Assembly (NCBI GenBank): GCA_031257405.1
Contig: JAIROS010000009.1
Location: 1 to 32,154, forward strand
Reading direction: 5' to 3'
DNA length: 32,154 nucleotides
Origin: Puniceicoccales bacterium
GTDB taxonomy: Bacteria > Verrucomicrobiota > Verrucomicrobiia > Opitutales > LL51
The position numbers and the translations under genes were made by a program. Shown here piece after piece: positions 9,156 to 17,200 of the stretch. Numbering within the stretch: the stretch's first letter is position 1; each line of letters starts with the position of its first letter. The notes beneath the pieces were generated by a model. That model was not told where the DNA came from. It searched no databases and was given only the letters and a program-made list of their open reading frames with translations.

Positions 9156-10538
9156 ATGAGGATCTATTTTTTAGGGATCGGAGGGACCGCGATGGGCAAT
9201 TTGGCGATCCTCATGCGGGCGCAGGGATACGACGTATGCGGCAGCGACGCGAGAATTTACCCGCCAATGTCCCACCTCCTCGCTAAAAATCACATCGCTA
9301 TTCACGAAGGTTATTCGGCGCAACGGTTCGAAAAATATAACCCCGACCTCGCCATCGTCGGTAATGCTATCGGGCGCGGCAATGAGGAAATCGAGTGGCT
9401 CCTGGACCACAAAAAAGTCCCCTATTGCTCGCTTCCAGAACTCATCCGCCGGACAATAATCGGTAACCGCGACGCGATCGTCGTGACCGGGACCCACGGG
9501 AAAACGACCACCACTACACTCATTAGCTACTTACTCGCGCTCAACCACTGCAATCCCGGGTATTTTATCGGCGGCGCTCCGCTCAATTTTCCGTCTGGGG
9601 CGAGCTACGGCACGGCGGCGGCGCCATTTGTGATCGAGGGCGACGAGTACGACTCCGCATTTTTCGACAAGCGCAGCAAATTTATCCACTATTCCCCAAA
9701 AATCCTGACCATCAATAACATCGAACTCGACCATCTCGACATTTTCCGCGACCTGGAAGATATTCAGCGGACATTTTCGCACGCCATTCGGCTGGTACCG
9801 GCGAGTGGCTGTGTGATTGCGAACGGCGATTCCGAAGCGATCCGCGCGATTTTACCGGTGACTTGGACGCGGACGATTTTTGTGGGGAAAAATAGCGGCA
9901 ATGATTTTACCATCGGCGACGAACGGTTTACGCCCCAGGGCACGACCTTTACCCTCGGGAGTAGCGCGGCCAAAATAGCGATTCGGAGCCCACTTTTCGG
10001 CGAACACAATGTGTGGAACGTTGCCATGGCTGTCGTCGCGGCGCAGCAATATTTTGGTAAAAATTTGAACATTGATTTACAAAATTTTAAAGGAATTGGC
10101 AAGCGGCAGGAGATTATTTTTTGCGATCAAAGCACGGTTATCGTCGAAGATTTCGCCCACCATCCGACCGCCATTTCCGCGACGATCCGCGCCACTAAAC
10201 AGAAATTCCCACACCACCGACTCATTACCGCTTTTGAACCGCGCAGCAATACGGCGTGTTCGGACTGTTTCCAGGAGGCGTTCATTGAGGCTTTCCGCGG
10301 GAGCGACGAAGTTTACATCGCGGAAATTTTCAAAAGGAGGCCGCATTGTCTCGATACCCGCCGATTGGCCCGCGACATCCGCTATTGTCCGGCGCATTTT
10401 ACGGACACTGCCGCTATGAAGGAGATATTTCCTGCGAAAATCGGTCCCCAAAGGCAAGTTTTTTTATTTTTATCCAACGGTGATTTTTCCAACGTCGCGC
10501 AACATTTAAGGGAGACCATCGCCGCTAACCGCAAATAA
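9156..10538 (+). CDS. mpl: UDP-N-acetylmuramate:L-Ala-gamma-D-Glu-meso-DAP ligase (murein tripeptide recycling)
   Basis: 460 residues, a cytoplasmic ATP-dependent Mur-type ligase that reattaches recovered tripeptide to UDP-MurNAc. Seen are the N-terminal Rossmann segment FLGIGGTAMGNLA, the YPPMS motif near 35, the ATP loop GTHGKTTTTT at 112-121, EGDEYDSAFFDKRSKF at 161-176, LDHLDIF, and EDFAHHPTAI in the C-terminal domain. EGDEYDSAFFDKRSKF and the YPPMS motif separate Mpl from MurC. A GGAG ribosome site precedes ATG 9156. It is the last gene of a likely operon with the small exported protein and the OleA-like gene. Its last 80 bases are repeated, in decayed form, 122 bases downstream. Confidence 0.95.
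   Translation: MRIYFLGIGGTAMGNLAILMRAQGYDVCGSDARIYPPMSHLLAKNHIAIHEGYSAQRFEKYNPDLAIVGNAIGRGNEEIEWLLDHKKVPYCSLPELIRRTIIGNRDAIVVTGTHGKTTTTTLISYLLALNHCNPGYFIGGAPLNFPSGASYGTAAAPFVIEGDEYDSAFFDKRSKFIHYSPKILTINNIELDHLDIFRDLEDIQRTFSHAIRLVPASGCVIANGDSEAIRAILPVTWTRTIFVGKNSGNDFTIGDERFTPQGTTFTLGSSAAKIAIRSPLFGEHNVWNVAMAVVAAQQYFGKNLNIDLQNFKGIGKRQEIIFCDQSTVIVEDFAHHPTAISATIRATKQKFPHHRLITAFEPRSNTACSDCFQEAFIEAFRGSDEVYIAEIFKRRPHCLDTRRLARDIRYCPAHFTDTAAMKEIFPAKIGPQRQVFLFLSNGDFSNVAQHLRETIAANRK
10459..10538 (+). repeat. Copy 1 of an 80-bp direct repeat: the 3' end of mpl
   Basis: This stretch, the last 26 codons of mpl and its stop, recurs at 10581-10660 with five single-base differences, all transitions, and no gaps. 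The start-to-start distance is 122 bases. Confidence 0.95.
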
Positions 10539-10580
10539 ATCCAACCCCACTTAAACATCTGAGCCCAAATATCCAACAAA

Positions 10581-10660
10581 TTTTTTTATTTTTATCCAAC
10601 GGTGATTTTTCTAACGTCGCGCAATATTTAAAGGAGACCATCGCCGCTAACCGCGAGTAA
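10581..10660 (+). pseudogene. Relic of a second mpl 3' end
   Basis: The 80 bases match 10459-10538 at 75 positions. In frame they encode a variant mpl C-terminus containing [19 protein letters not shown] and ending NRE-stop, with His to Tyr, Arg to Lys and Lys to Glu changes. No start and no upstream part of the gene remain. The simplest reading is that mpl was once duplicated in tandem and the second copy was lost by deletion or recombination, leaving only its tail. Confidence 0.85.
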
Positions 10661-10753
10661 CATCCGGCCCGGCCCGCACTCCGCTCCAAATGTCAATTCT
10701 AAATGCCAACTTCCACAACTTTGACAAAACTTCGAAAAATTCAATAATTTCGC

Positions 10754-10783
10754 TTGCATTTCGACAAATTTTGATTATATTAT
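10754..10783 (+). promoter_or_regulatory. Candidate promoter of fbaB, giving a leaderless transcript
   Basis: TTGCAT (10754-10759) lies 16 bases before TATATT (10776-10781), or 18 before TATTAT (10778-10783). Transcription would begin around 10788-10790, at the ATG (10789) itself. The start codon has no Shine-Dalgarno sequence, which fits a leaderless mRNA. Confidence 0.45.
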
Positions 10784-10788
10784 ACGCC

Positions 10789-11838
10789 ATGAATAGACGC
10801 ATTCGGGATTTCATTGATAGCGATTCGAGCGGCCTCGTCGAATACCAGTGCCAGACGATTCCAAAGGACAGCTTGCACCTGCCGGGGCCAGATTTTATTG
10901 ACAGAGTTTTTACCCACACAGACCGCTCCCAGCGCGTCCTCAATCATCTGGCGTGGATCATGGGCGCAGGACGTCTCGCGGGGACCGGTTACACGTCGAT
11001 TTTGCCCGTCGACCAGGGCATCGAACACTCCGCAGCAGCAAGTTTCGCCCCCAATCCCATCTACTTCGACCCGGAAAATATCGTCAAACTCGCCCTCGAA
11101 GGCGGTTGCAGCGCGGTGGCGTCGACACTCGGTGTTTTGGGCAATTTGAGTAGGAAATACGCGCACAAAATCCCCTTCGTCGTCAAACTTAACCACAACG
11201 AACTCCTGACTTACCCCAATAAATTCGATCAGATTTATTTTGGGCAGGTGGAGCAGGCGTACGAGATGGGGGCGGCGGCGATCGGCGCGACTATTTACTT
11301 CGGTTCGGAGGAGTCGACTCGCCAAATCCAGGAAACAAGTAATGCTTTTAAACTCGCCCACGAGCTCGGTTTGGTGACGATTTTATGGTGTTACCTGCGC
11401 AATCCGGCGTTCAAGGCGGACCAGGATTACCACACGGCGGCGGATTTGACGGGCCAAGCGAACCACATCGGCGTGACCATCGAAGCGGACATTATTAAGC
11501 AAAAATTACCGACGAACAATGGCGGTTTCAAGGCGGTTAATTTTAGTAAAACGCACGAAAAAGTTTACACGGAATTGACAACGGAGCATCCCATTGATTT
11601 GGCGCGCTACCAGGTTGCGAACTGTTACATGGGGCGGATTGGGCTGATTAATTCTGGTGGTGCGGCCGGCGAGGACGATTTCAACGAGGCAATTAGGACG
11701 GCGGTTATCAACAAGCGGGCTGGGGGATCGGGATTAATTTGTGGTCGCAAGGCGTTTCAGCGGCCCATGGCGGACGGCGCCGAATTGCTCCACACGATCC
11801 AGGACGTTTATCTGGAGCCGTCGATTACCATCGCCTAA
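10789..11838 (+). CDS. fbaB: Class I fructose-bisphosphate aldolase, DhnA/FbaB type
   Basis: 349 residues, almost exactly the length of E. coli FbaB. It cleaves fructose 1,6-bisphosphate to dihydroxyacetone phosphate and glyceraldehyde 3-phosphate through a Schiff-base lysine, in glycolysis and gluconeogenesis. Conserved blocks run the whole length: [78 protein letters not shown] and [12 protein letters not shown] 10789 is chosen because it gives the family length; the frame extends upstream to 10690 through residues with no family match. It is monocistronic by position, between the mpl relic and a 250-base gap. Confidence 0.96.
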   Translation: MNRRIRDFIDSDSSGLVEYQCQTIPKDSLHLPGPDFIDRVFTHTDRSQRVLNHLAWIMGAGRLAGTGYTSILPVDQGIEHSAAASFAPNPIYFDPENIVKLALEGGCSAVASTLGVLGNLSRKYAHKIPFVVKLNHNELLTYPNKFDQIYFGQVEQAYEMGAAAIGATIYFGSEESTRQIQETSNAFKLAHELGLVTILWCYLRNPAFKADQDYHTAADLTGQANHIGVTIEADIIKQKLPTNNGGFKAVNFSKTHEKVYTELTTEHPIDLARYQVANCYMGRIGLINSGGAAGEDDFNEAIRTAVINKRAGGSGLICGRKAFQRPMADGAELLHTIQDVYLEPSITIA

Positions 11839-12091
11839 ATTTTACTTTTATTTTATATTTTATTTATATTTTCATGACTTAAATTTTAAGAATTGAGCAT
11901 ATCCAGAACTGCGTTTGTTATCTTTGGGAGGCCTTCTTAGGCGGTTTGGATGGCCGTGCCTATTTTTATTATAATGCCCACCGCTGTGTTATTTTTTCGG
12001 GGCGGCGGGTTTACATCTGTTGTGATTTATTTTTTGGGAAAGTGGGAATGAAATTTTGGATTAATTTTTTATTTTTCGGAAAATTTTCCAA
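11839..12091. other. Gene-free AT-rich gap behind fbaB
   Basis: No ORF with coding character, no tRNA and no convincing terminator is visible. The middle (about 11930-12010) is more GC-rich than the flanks and could be remains of a gene, but no reading frame survives. Confidence 0.5.
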
Positions 12092-12190
12092 TTTTTAGCT
12101 TGACACGCTTTATATTTCATGCGGGAATGGGCTTGTTATGAAAAACATTCATATAAATAAAGTAAGTGCGGGGATGATTTCTTTTCTCGC
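12092..12190 (+). repeat. Promoter-leader repeat, copy 1 (intact)
   Basis: This segment covers the promoter and the first 17 or so codons of the exported SANT-like gene. A degraded version with small deletions lies at 13841-13935, upstream of ldh. Shared blocks include the TTGACA box with its flanks and the stretch encoding INKVS. Confidence 0.85.
12100..12128 (+). promoter_or_regulatory. Candidate promoter of the SANT-like exported protein gene
   Basis: A perfect TTGACA (12100-12105) is followed after 17 bases by GGGAAT (12123-12128), a weak -10 box. Transcription would start about 12135, only a few bases before ATG 12138, which has no Shine-Dalgarno sequence. Confidence 0.5.
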
Positions 12191-12971
12191 GTTCACCGGT
12201 ACGGGATTTAGTTCTGCTCCAGGGCCTTTCTCGATATCTTCTTTACTAAACAGGCAAAAAGCTGGATTTAATCCTCATTCGGCATTTCTACTCGATTTGC
12301 CCATGCCTGCCTCATTAGGCGCAAATTCTCAATTCGAGGAGCGCTTTAGAGGCGTAGAGGAGGAGTTCGCTTTAAATTGGCCCCATGAACTAAAAGCAGT
12401 CTCGGTTTTATCATCAGATTCAAAATCAAATTCCGACCATAGCCTAAACTCCCAATCCGTTTTATCGGATTCAGAAAAAGGATTAGATGTGGAAGAAGAA
12501 GCAGCAGCAGAGCCAGCAGTCGCACAGGTTACCCGCGGTCGCCGGCTATGGACACTAGAAGAAATCGAAATACTCGTTCGAATAATGCTGGCAAATCCTA
12601 ATAAGTCTCCCGAGGATGTTGCACGCGATGCCCATTCAGAGCTTCCGGGCCGACCACTATCAACAATTATAAACAAGGTCTGGGCCGTTAAACGAATTTT
12701 GGCTAACGATCTCGAATTGAAAAAACGTCTTGAGGATCCTTCCGGTCCTAATTACGCAAATGATCTTGAATCATTGTTTGAAACAATAAAAGAACAAAGG
12801 GCAGAATACCGCAAGGAACACAAAGATAAGATAAATGAGCAACAGAGAGAATATTACGATGTAAACAAAGATGAGATAAATAAGCGACGGAGAGAAGGCC
12901 GCGCGAAAAAAAAGCAGGAAAGGGAAGAAGCAGCCGCTGCAGCACAACAAGCCGCAGACAACATGAATTAA
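12138..12971 (+). CDS. Putatively exported protein with SANT/Myb-like segment and basic helical repeats
   Basis: 277 residues, no family recognised as a whole. The N-terminus (two Lys, then AGMISFLAFTGTGFSSA) resembles a short signal sequence. Residues about 90-130 are Ser-rich and then acidic (DVEEEAAAEPA). Next, RRLWTLEEIEILVRIML, SPEDVARDA and GRPLSTIINKVWAVKR can be read as the three helices of a SANT/Myb-like DNA-binding fold, with Trp and 'EE' in helix 1 and a 'GRp-i-nKv' recognition helix. Two 15-residue units (EYRKEHKDKINEQQR and EYYDVNKDEINKRRR) follow, then a Lys/Arg-rich, Ala-rich tail. Such YY-NKDxIN repeats are common in viral and eukaryotic proteins. An exported DNA-binding protein would be a nucleomodulin candidate; that is inference. 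fabI follows after 51 bases. Confidence 0.75.
   Translation: MKNIHINKVSAGMISFLAFTGTGFSSAPGPFSISSLLNRQKAGFNPHSAFLLDLPMPASLGANSQFEERFRGVEEEFALNWPHELKAVSVLSSDSKSNSDHSLNSQSVLSDSEKGLDVEEEAAAEPAVAQVTRGRRLWTLEEIEILVRIMLANPNKSPEDVARDAHSELPGRPLSTIINKVWAVKRILANDLELKKRLEDPSGPNYANDLESLFETIKEQRAEYRKEHKDKINEQQREYYDVNKDEINKRRREGRAKKKQEREEAAAAAQQAADNMN
12804..12893 (+). repeat. Two 45-bp in-gene repeat units
   Basis: Units 12804-12848 and 12849-12893 each encode 15 residues of the pattern E-Y-x4-KD-x-IN-x2-R-R/Q-R. They share blocks such as AAAGAT-AGATAAAT and begin and end alike. They are likely a tandem duplication that extends a charged helix. Confidence 0.75.
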
Positions 12972-13022
12972 TGCCGTAAAATATTGGCTTCCATTTTCCT
13001 GAAAAATTGTTCTATAGATTAC

Positions 13023-13805
13023 ATGAGTTGCCTCGATTTCACGGGAAAAGTGTTCCTGGTCATGGGCGTCGCTAATAAAAAAAGTGTCGCCTGCACCATC
13101 GCCCAGTTACTCGAAAATTCAGGCGCCCATGTCATCTATAGCGTGCGCTCTGCTATGCGCCGGGAATCCTTAAAAGATTTATTAAAAAATCGTGAAATAT
13201 ATACCTGCGACGTCGAAAATCCCGAGGAAATTCAGCGGCTCGCCCAAGCTATCCAAGAAAAATATCCCCAAATTAATGGCTTTGTCCACTCCATCGCCTT
13301 CGGAAATTACGCGGACGGTCCCAAGCCTTTCCACGAAACAAAACGCGCCGATTTTTTACAAGCGACCACGATTTCTTGTTTTTCATTGGTGGAAGTCGCC
13401 AACGCCCTCAAACCGCTACTGGCCCGCGACGCATCGGTCGTTACCATCGGGATTTCTTCTCAGGTTGCGGCCCCGGCTTACGGGTACATGTCGCCGATCA
13501 AGGCAGCTCTGGAAAGCGTCGTACGTTTTTTGGCAAAATCTTTCAGCAAAGACAGCGAAGTGCGGTTTAATTGCGTGAAGGCCGGGCCGTTAAAAACGAG
13601 TGCTTCTGCGGGAATTCCGGGGTACATCGCCAACTATTTATACGCCGAAAAAATGACGTTACGGAAGCGTGCGATTACGACTCAGGAGGTCGCCAACGCC
13701 GCATTATTTCTCCTGAGCGACTTAGCGAGTGGGATTAATGGCCGCGGGATTATAGTTGATGCCGGCATGGGTTTCAACTATTTCGACGAAGAACTCGTCC
13801 ACTGA
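13023..13805 (+). CDS. fabI: Enoyl-[acyl-carrier-protein] reductase, NAD(P)H-dependent
   Basis: 260 residues, the last reduction step of each fatty-acid elongation cycle. The family signature GVANKKSVA (15-23), with the SDR dinucleotide fold, is clear; CDVENPEEI matches the adenine-binding region. The catalytic Tyr-x6-Lys pair is Tyr153 and Lys160 in AYGYMSPIK, and AGPLKTSASAGIPGY and the C-terminal VDAGMGFNYF fit FabI proteins. ATG 13023 is preferred over an in-frame TTG at 12984, because the first extra residues match nothing and MSCLDFTGKVFLVMG is a normal beginning. No Shine-Dalgarno sequence. It follows the SANT-like gene closely and may share its transcript. The segment normally holding the first active-site Tyr reads TIGISSQVAAP, closer to the FabL arrangement. 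Confidence 0.93.
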   Translation: MSCLDFTGKVFLVMGVANKKSVACTIAQLLENSGAHVIYSVRSAMRRESLKDLLKNREIYTCDVENPEEIQRLAQAIQEKYPQINGFVHSIAFGNYADGPKPFHETKRADFLQATTISCFSLVEVANALKPLLARDASVVTIGISSQVAAPAYGYMSPIKAALESVVRFLAKSFSKDSEVRFNCVKAGPLKTSASAGIPGYIANYLYAEKMTLRKRAITTQEVANAALFLLSDLASGINGRGIIVDAGMGFNYFDEELVH

Positions 13806-13840
13806 ATTAAAATTTTCCAAATTTTTTTGACTTTTTGAAA

Positions 13841-13935
13841 TTTTTAGCTTGACATGCTTTATATTTCACGTGAGAATAAGCCCATTATGAAATAATCGTA
13901 TAAATAAAGTAAGTGGGGGATAATTTTTTTCTCGC
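13841..13935 (+). pseudogene. Promoter-leader repeat, copy 2 (decayed start of a SANT-like-protein paralogue)
   Basis: The segment aligns to 12092-12190: the TTGACA box, spacer, start codon and leader codons are recognisable. Here the ATG at 13887 is followed by one Lys codon and a stop. After a three-base net deletion the INKVS codons reappear out of frame and end at stops again. An upstream block, AAAATTTTCCAA, is also shared but separated by about 19 extra bases. The rest of the gene is gone; ldh follows. Confidence 0.8.
13849..13877 (+). promoter_or_regulatory. Duplicated promoter, probably now serving ldh
   Basis: TTGACA (13849-13854), a 17-base spacer and GAGAAT (13872-13877), matching the promoter at 12100-12128 but with a better -10 box. 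Transcription would begin about 13884 and give ldh a leader of about 130 bases containing the dead leader peptide start. Confidence 0.5.
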
Positions 13936-14012
13936 ATTAACAAGTTCAAGTTTACCCATTGAATTTTATTCTTCTTGCCATAAGTCCAATTTTCGCAATA
14001 ATAAGCCAGTTT

Positions 14013-14951
14013 ATGAAAATAGCTATTGTAGGGTCTGGATTTGTGGGAAGCGCGACTGCGTTTCAATTGATAATGAGCGGGGTTGCTCACGAAGTAATTC
14101 TGGTCGACAAAGATACGGCGCGTGCGGAGGCGGAAGCGGTCGATATCAGTCATGCTGCGCCATGTGCCTATGATAACCGCATTCGCTCGGGGGATTATAA
14201 AGACCTTGGCGGCTCTGACGTCGTTATTTTCACGGCCGGCGCTAACCAAAAACCGGGACAAACTCGTTTAGATCTTCTAAAAATTAATGCCCAGATTTTC
14301 AAAGAAATTATTCCGCAGGTCATGCGTTACGCGCCCGACGCAATTTTACTCGTCGCCTCAAATCCCGCAGATATCATGGCGGAAATTACGCTGCAACTTT
14401 CCGGTTTGCCAAAGTCGCGTGTTATTTGCAGTGGTACGGTATTGGACAGCTTTCGTTTTTGCACTGAGCTTGCGAAATTTCTAGGAATTTCCACGGAAAG
14501 TGTTAATGCCTACGTTCTTGGCGAGCACGGCGACAACGAAGTTCTTGCGTGGTCCGAGGCCAATATTGGCATTATGAATATTTACGATTTTGCGGCAATT
14601 ATTGGTAAAAATTTTACAAATGACGTCATTGCTGCGATTGACGACAATGTACGGAATGCGGCTTATAAGATTATCGAAGGGAAGCGGGCAACATTTTATG
14701 GAATTGCCGGTGCTTTAACAAAAATTTGCCATTCTATCGCCATGGACTCCAATGCCATTTTACCTATTTCGTCGCATCACAGCACGATTGAAGGCGCTCG
14801 CGATATTTGTTTAGCCATGCCGACGATCGTCAATCGTTCGGGAATTGTAAAAGTTTTATATCCGAAACTCGCCGAAAAAGAACACATAGCTCTCCAAAAG
14901 TGCGCTCAAGTTATCGAAAATTATACCCAGCAAATCGTTACGGAATTATAA
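14013..14951 (+). CDS. ldh: L-lactate dehydrogenase
   Basis: 312 residues, NAD-dependent reduction of pyruvate to L-lactate in fermentation. Seen are the dinucleotide motif GSGFVG (7-12), Asp32 for NAD specificity, Gln79 in AGANQKPG together with Arg85, Asp145/Arg148 in GTVLDSFRF, and catalytic His172 in LGEHGDNE. Gln79 rather than Arg marks lactate, not malate, as substrate. ATG 14013 gives the family N-terminus; an in-frame start at 13959 would add 18 hydrophobic residues in front of the Rossmann fold and is unlikely. No Shine-Dalgarno sequence. A decayed copy of another gene's promoter and leader lies directly upstream and may have become its promoter. Confidence 0.94.
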   Translation: MKIAIVGSGFVGSATAFQLIMSGVAHEVILVDKDTARAEAEAVDISHAAPCAYDNRIRSGDYKDLGGSDVVIFTAGANQKPGQTRLDLLKINAQIFKEIIPQVMRYAPDAILLVASNPADIMAEITLQLSGLPKSRVICSGTVLDSFRFCTELAKFLGISTESVNAYVLGEHGDNEVLAWSEANIGIMNIYDFAAIIGKNFTNDVIAAIDDNVRNAAYKIIEGKRATFYGIAGALTKICHSIAMDSNAILPISSHHSTIEGARDICLAMPTIVNRSGIVKVLYPKLAEKEHIALQKCAQVIENYTQQIVTEL

Positions 14952-15036
14952 TTCGGCGTTTGCTTTCGCCTGAAACATAAATTTTCAGTAAAATATAGAC
15001 TTTTGGGAGTTAGCAAACAAAGTAACAATAAAAGTC

Positions 15037-15066
15037 TTGACAAATTATTTTATTCGGAAATAAAAT
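15037..15066 (+). promoter_or_regulatory. Unassigned promoter-like site between ldh and the ankyrin gene
   Basis: TTGACA (15037-15042), 18 bases, then TAAAAT (15061-15066). It points rightward although the next gene lies on the other strand. It could make a short RNA ending at the hairpin 15099-15124, or be chance in AT-rich DNA. Confidence 0.3.
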
Positions 15067-15098
15067 TTTTTTAAAACTAAAAACATTACAAGTCAAGA

Positions 15099-15124
15099 AA
15101 AAGCGCCCCTCTCGAAACGCTTTT
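15099..15124. terminator. Bidirectional terminator between ldh and the ankyrin gene
   Basis: AAAAGCG (15099-15105) pairs with CGCTTTT (15118-15124) around a 12-base loop. On the minus strand the stem runs into five T, making it the likely terminator of the ankyrin gene that ends at 15181. On the plus strand it would also end ldh transcripts. Confidence 0.65.
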
Positions 15125-15180
15125 CCCTTAGCTACTCTATTTCAATCGCCATAGCTAAATATTTTTTCCTCTATTTCGAT

Positions 15181-16983
15181 CTATTTTTTCGTCCCTGGTC
15201 GCCGAAGCCCCAAATGGACTCTTTTCCTTCCTTCTTTAAGGAGCCCTCGAACTTTTTCTTCCGCAGATAAGTCGAACTCTAGCAAAGAGAGTGCCGAGAC
15301 GTTAACCGGTCGCTCTTTTCTTTTTATCTCATCATTTAGTAACTGATGTAGCAATCTTAATTTTTGTTCCGTTTCCTTTAGTTTTATTTGCCGTTCTGGG
15401 TCCGATCCATTATCTAGTCGTTGTATTTCTTCAGATAATCGCTCATCCATATCTCTCTCGCTTTCCACCGGCCCTAAGGACGTTTCTTCCCATATTCGTT
15501 GAATTTCTTGATTTATTTGCCCTAGCAATCCTCCTCTTCCTTCTTCTTGAGCTACATCGAAGGGCGTCTGCTCTGCGTCATTCCGGGCATTTATATCTGC
15601 TTTGCTCCCCACCAAAAAATATACATTTCTAAAATTCCTCCTTCTCGCAGCCCAATGCAAAGGCGTCCAGCCAAGTATATCTGGCCTATTGACCTCTATA
15701 GCTGGCTGCGCCAATAATAACCTTACGGTTTCAGTTTGCCCATGGGATACAGCCCAATGCAAAGGCGTCCAACCACGAGAATCCAACGCATTGACATCAG
15801 CTGAATGATTCAATAATAATTTTACGACCTCAGTTTGCCAAAATTCTGAAGCTATATGTAAAGGCGTCCCGCCGATAGGACCCCGCGCATTGACATCTAT
15901 TTTTGGATGTGCCAACAATAATTTTACGACCTCAGTTTGCCCAAATTCTGAAGCTACATGTAAAGGCGTCTCGCCAAATATACCTGGCTCATTGACCTTT
16001 ATAGCTGGCTGCGCCAATAATAATTTTACGGTTTCAGTTTGCCCATCGGATACAGCCCAATGCAAAGGCGTCCAGCCACGAGAATCCCGCACATTAACAT
16101 CTATTTCTGGATACTTCAATAATGATTCTACGATACCTTTTCTTTCCTGAGGAGGAATATAAGCTATTTTCGCAAGAAAATGTAGCAATGTATTCTCGCC
16201 ACCAATTCTTCTATTTATATCTTCTTCTAGACTTGGATAAGCATGCAATAAGACTAAAAACGATTCACTTGATATGGCACTATACCTCAAAGCATGATAC
16301 AAAAGCGTATGGCCCTCATATAATTCCACATCAGGATTCATACCAAAGGCTATAAAATCTCTTAACAGGTCCACATTGAGGAATAAAGAACATAAACGGT
16401 GAACAAAACTTAGTCCTAGATCTTTCATCCTATTTGCTAACAAATTAATCATGGCCTGATCATTTTTTCTTGCGGCCAAATAGAGGGGATTCCAACTAAT
16501 ATTTCCTATTGTCACAGAATGTATTAACAGCTGCCGACAATCAAATTCCGACTTGCCACTAAAGATCGCCTCTACCGCTTCTACATCTCCTGAGCCTACT
16601 GCCTTCCATAAGTCACTTTGCTCTTGACTTTTAAACTCTCCATGTTCCAAAATTTTCTCTATCGGCCACATTCCTACTGGCAGGTCTGGCTGCGCCTCTA
16701 CTCCGGGTTCCGCTTCCACTGGAAGTTCCACTGCGGGCGGTCCTTCTACTCGTGGGCTTGGCTGCGCCTCTCCTTCCTGCGCCCTAAGTATCTCCTCTTC
16801 ACTCATAGTTCCATTTTCAGGTGGCACTTCTGGCCGGCTTTCCTCGGGAGCATCTCCAGCAACGACTCTAGATGGATCTTCTGTAGCATTAACCTGCGAT
16901 ATTGTGCCTGCGAAACTCCCCATAAGAAAACTTATGGCTATAATACGCCTTACTAATTTTTTATCTAGTATACTTTTCGACAT
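15181..16983 (-). CDS. Sec-exported ankyrin repeat protein
   Basis: 600 residues. The N-terminus (basic start, then IIAISFLMGSFAGTISQVNA) is a clear signal peptide. A Glu/Pro-rich linker covers about 35-105. Residues 125-300 hold degenerate ankyrin-like units (NPLYLAARKND, HTLLYHALR, NTLLHFLAK). Canonical repeats of the form G-x-TPLHxA-x-GQTE-V-LLL-x-VN run from about 301 to 485. A charged helical tail follows and ends in basic residues. Ankyrin repeats bind proteins; bacterial ones with export signals are often host-directed or act in the envelope, which is inference here. GAGG precedes ATG 16983, and a TTGACA box lies at 17032-17027 on the same strand without a good -10. The canonical repeats are so alike in DNA that expansion must be recent. 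Confidence 0.92.
   Translation of the reverse strand: MSKSILDKKLVRRIIAISFLMGSFAGTISQVNATEDPSRVVAGDAPEESRPEVPPENGTMSEEEILRAQEGEAQPSPRVEGPPAVELPVEAEPGVEAQPDLPVGMWPIEKILEHGEFKSQEQSDLWKAVGSGDVEAVEAIFSGKSEFDCRQLLIHSVTIGNISWNPLYLAARKNDQAMINLLANRMKDLGLSFVHRLCSLFLNVDLLRDFIAFGMNPDVELYEGHTLLYHALRYSAISSESFLVLLHAYPSLEEDINRRIGGENTLLHFLAKIAYIPPQERKGIVESLLKYPEIDVNVRDSRGWTPLHWAVSDGQTETVKLLLAQPAIKVNEPGIFGETPLHVASEFGQTEVVKLLLAHPKIDVNARGPIGGTPLHIASEFWQTEVVKLLLNHSADVNALDSRGWTPLHWAVSHGQTETVRLLLAQPAIEVNRPDILGWTPLHWAARRRNFRNVYFLVGSKADINARNDAEQTPFDVAQEEGRGGLLGQINQEIQRIWEETSLGPVESERDMDERLSEEIQRLDNGSDPERQIKLKETEQKLRLLHQLLNDEIKRKERPVNVSALSLLEFDLSAEEKVRGLLKEGRKRVHLGLRRPGTKK
15688..16083 (-). repeat. Near-identical ankyrin-coding DNA repeats
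   Basis: The blocks coding residues 301-330 (16083-15994) and 402-432 (15780-15688) begin with the same SRGWTPLHWAVS and continue GQTETV-LLLAQPAI. Over about 52 bases only two mismatches are seen. The two units between them resemble each other (ASEFGQTEVVKLLL and ASEFWQTEVVKLLL). The array therefore looks duplicated as a two-unit block. Confidence 0.85.
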
Positions 16984-17200
16984 AATAATTTACCTCGACA
17001 CTCTTTACCGCATATTATTTCTCCTTTGTCAAGTATTTTTTTCGAAAAATTAAAAAATTTGCGCCACGCGACGAATAAACAAAAAAAAGCCCTATAAAAG
17101 CGCTCTTTTGCTAATTATTTAAATATCTTTTCTGTGCGCTGAAAAAATCTACCTCGCGGCACCCATCTCCTTTCCTCCACAGCAATCACACGCCGCTTGC

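Noticed and set aside
13887-13935. A real small gene at the second promoter-leader copy
   Set aside because: Its ATG is followed by one codon and a stop, and later leader codons are out of frame; it is a relic.
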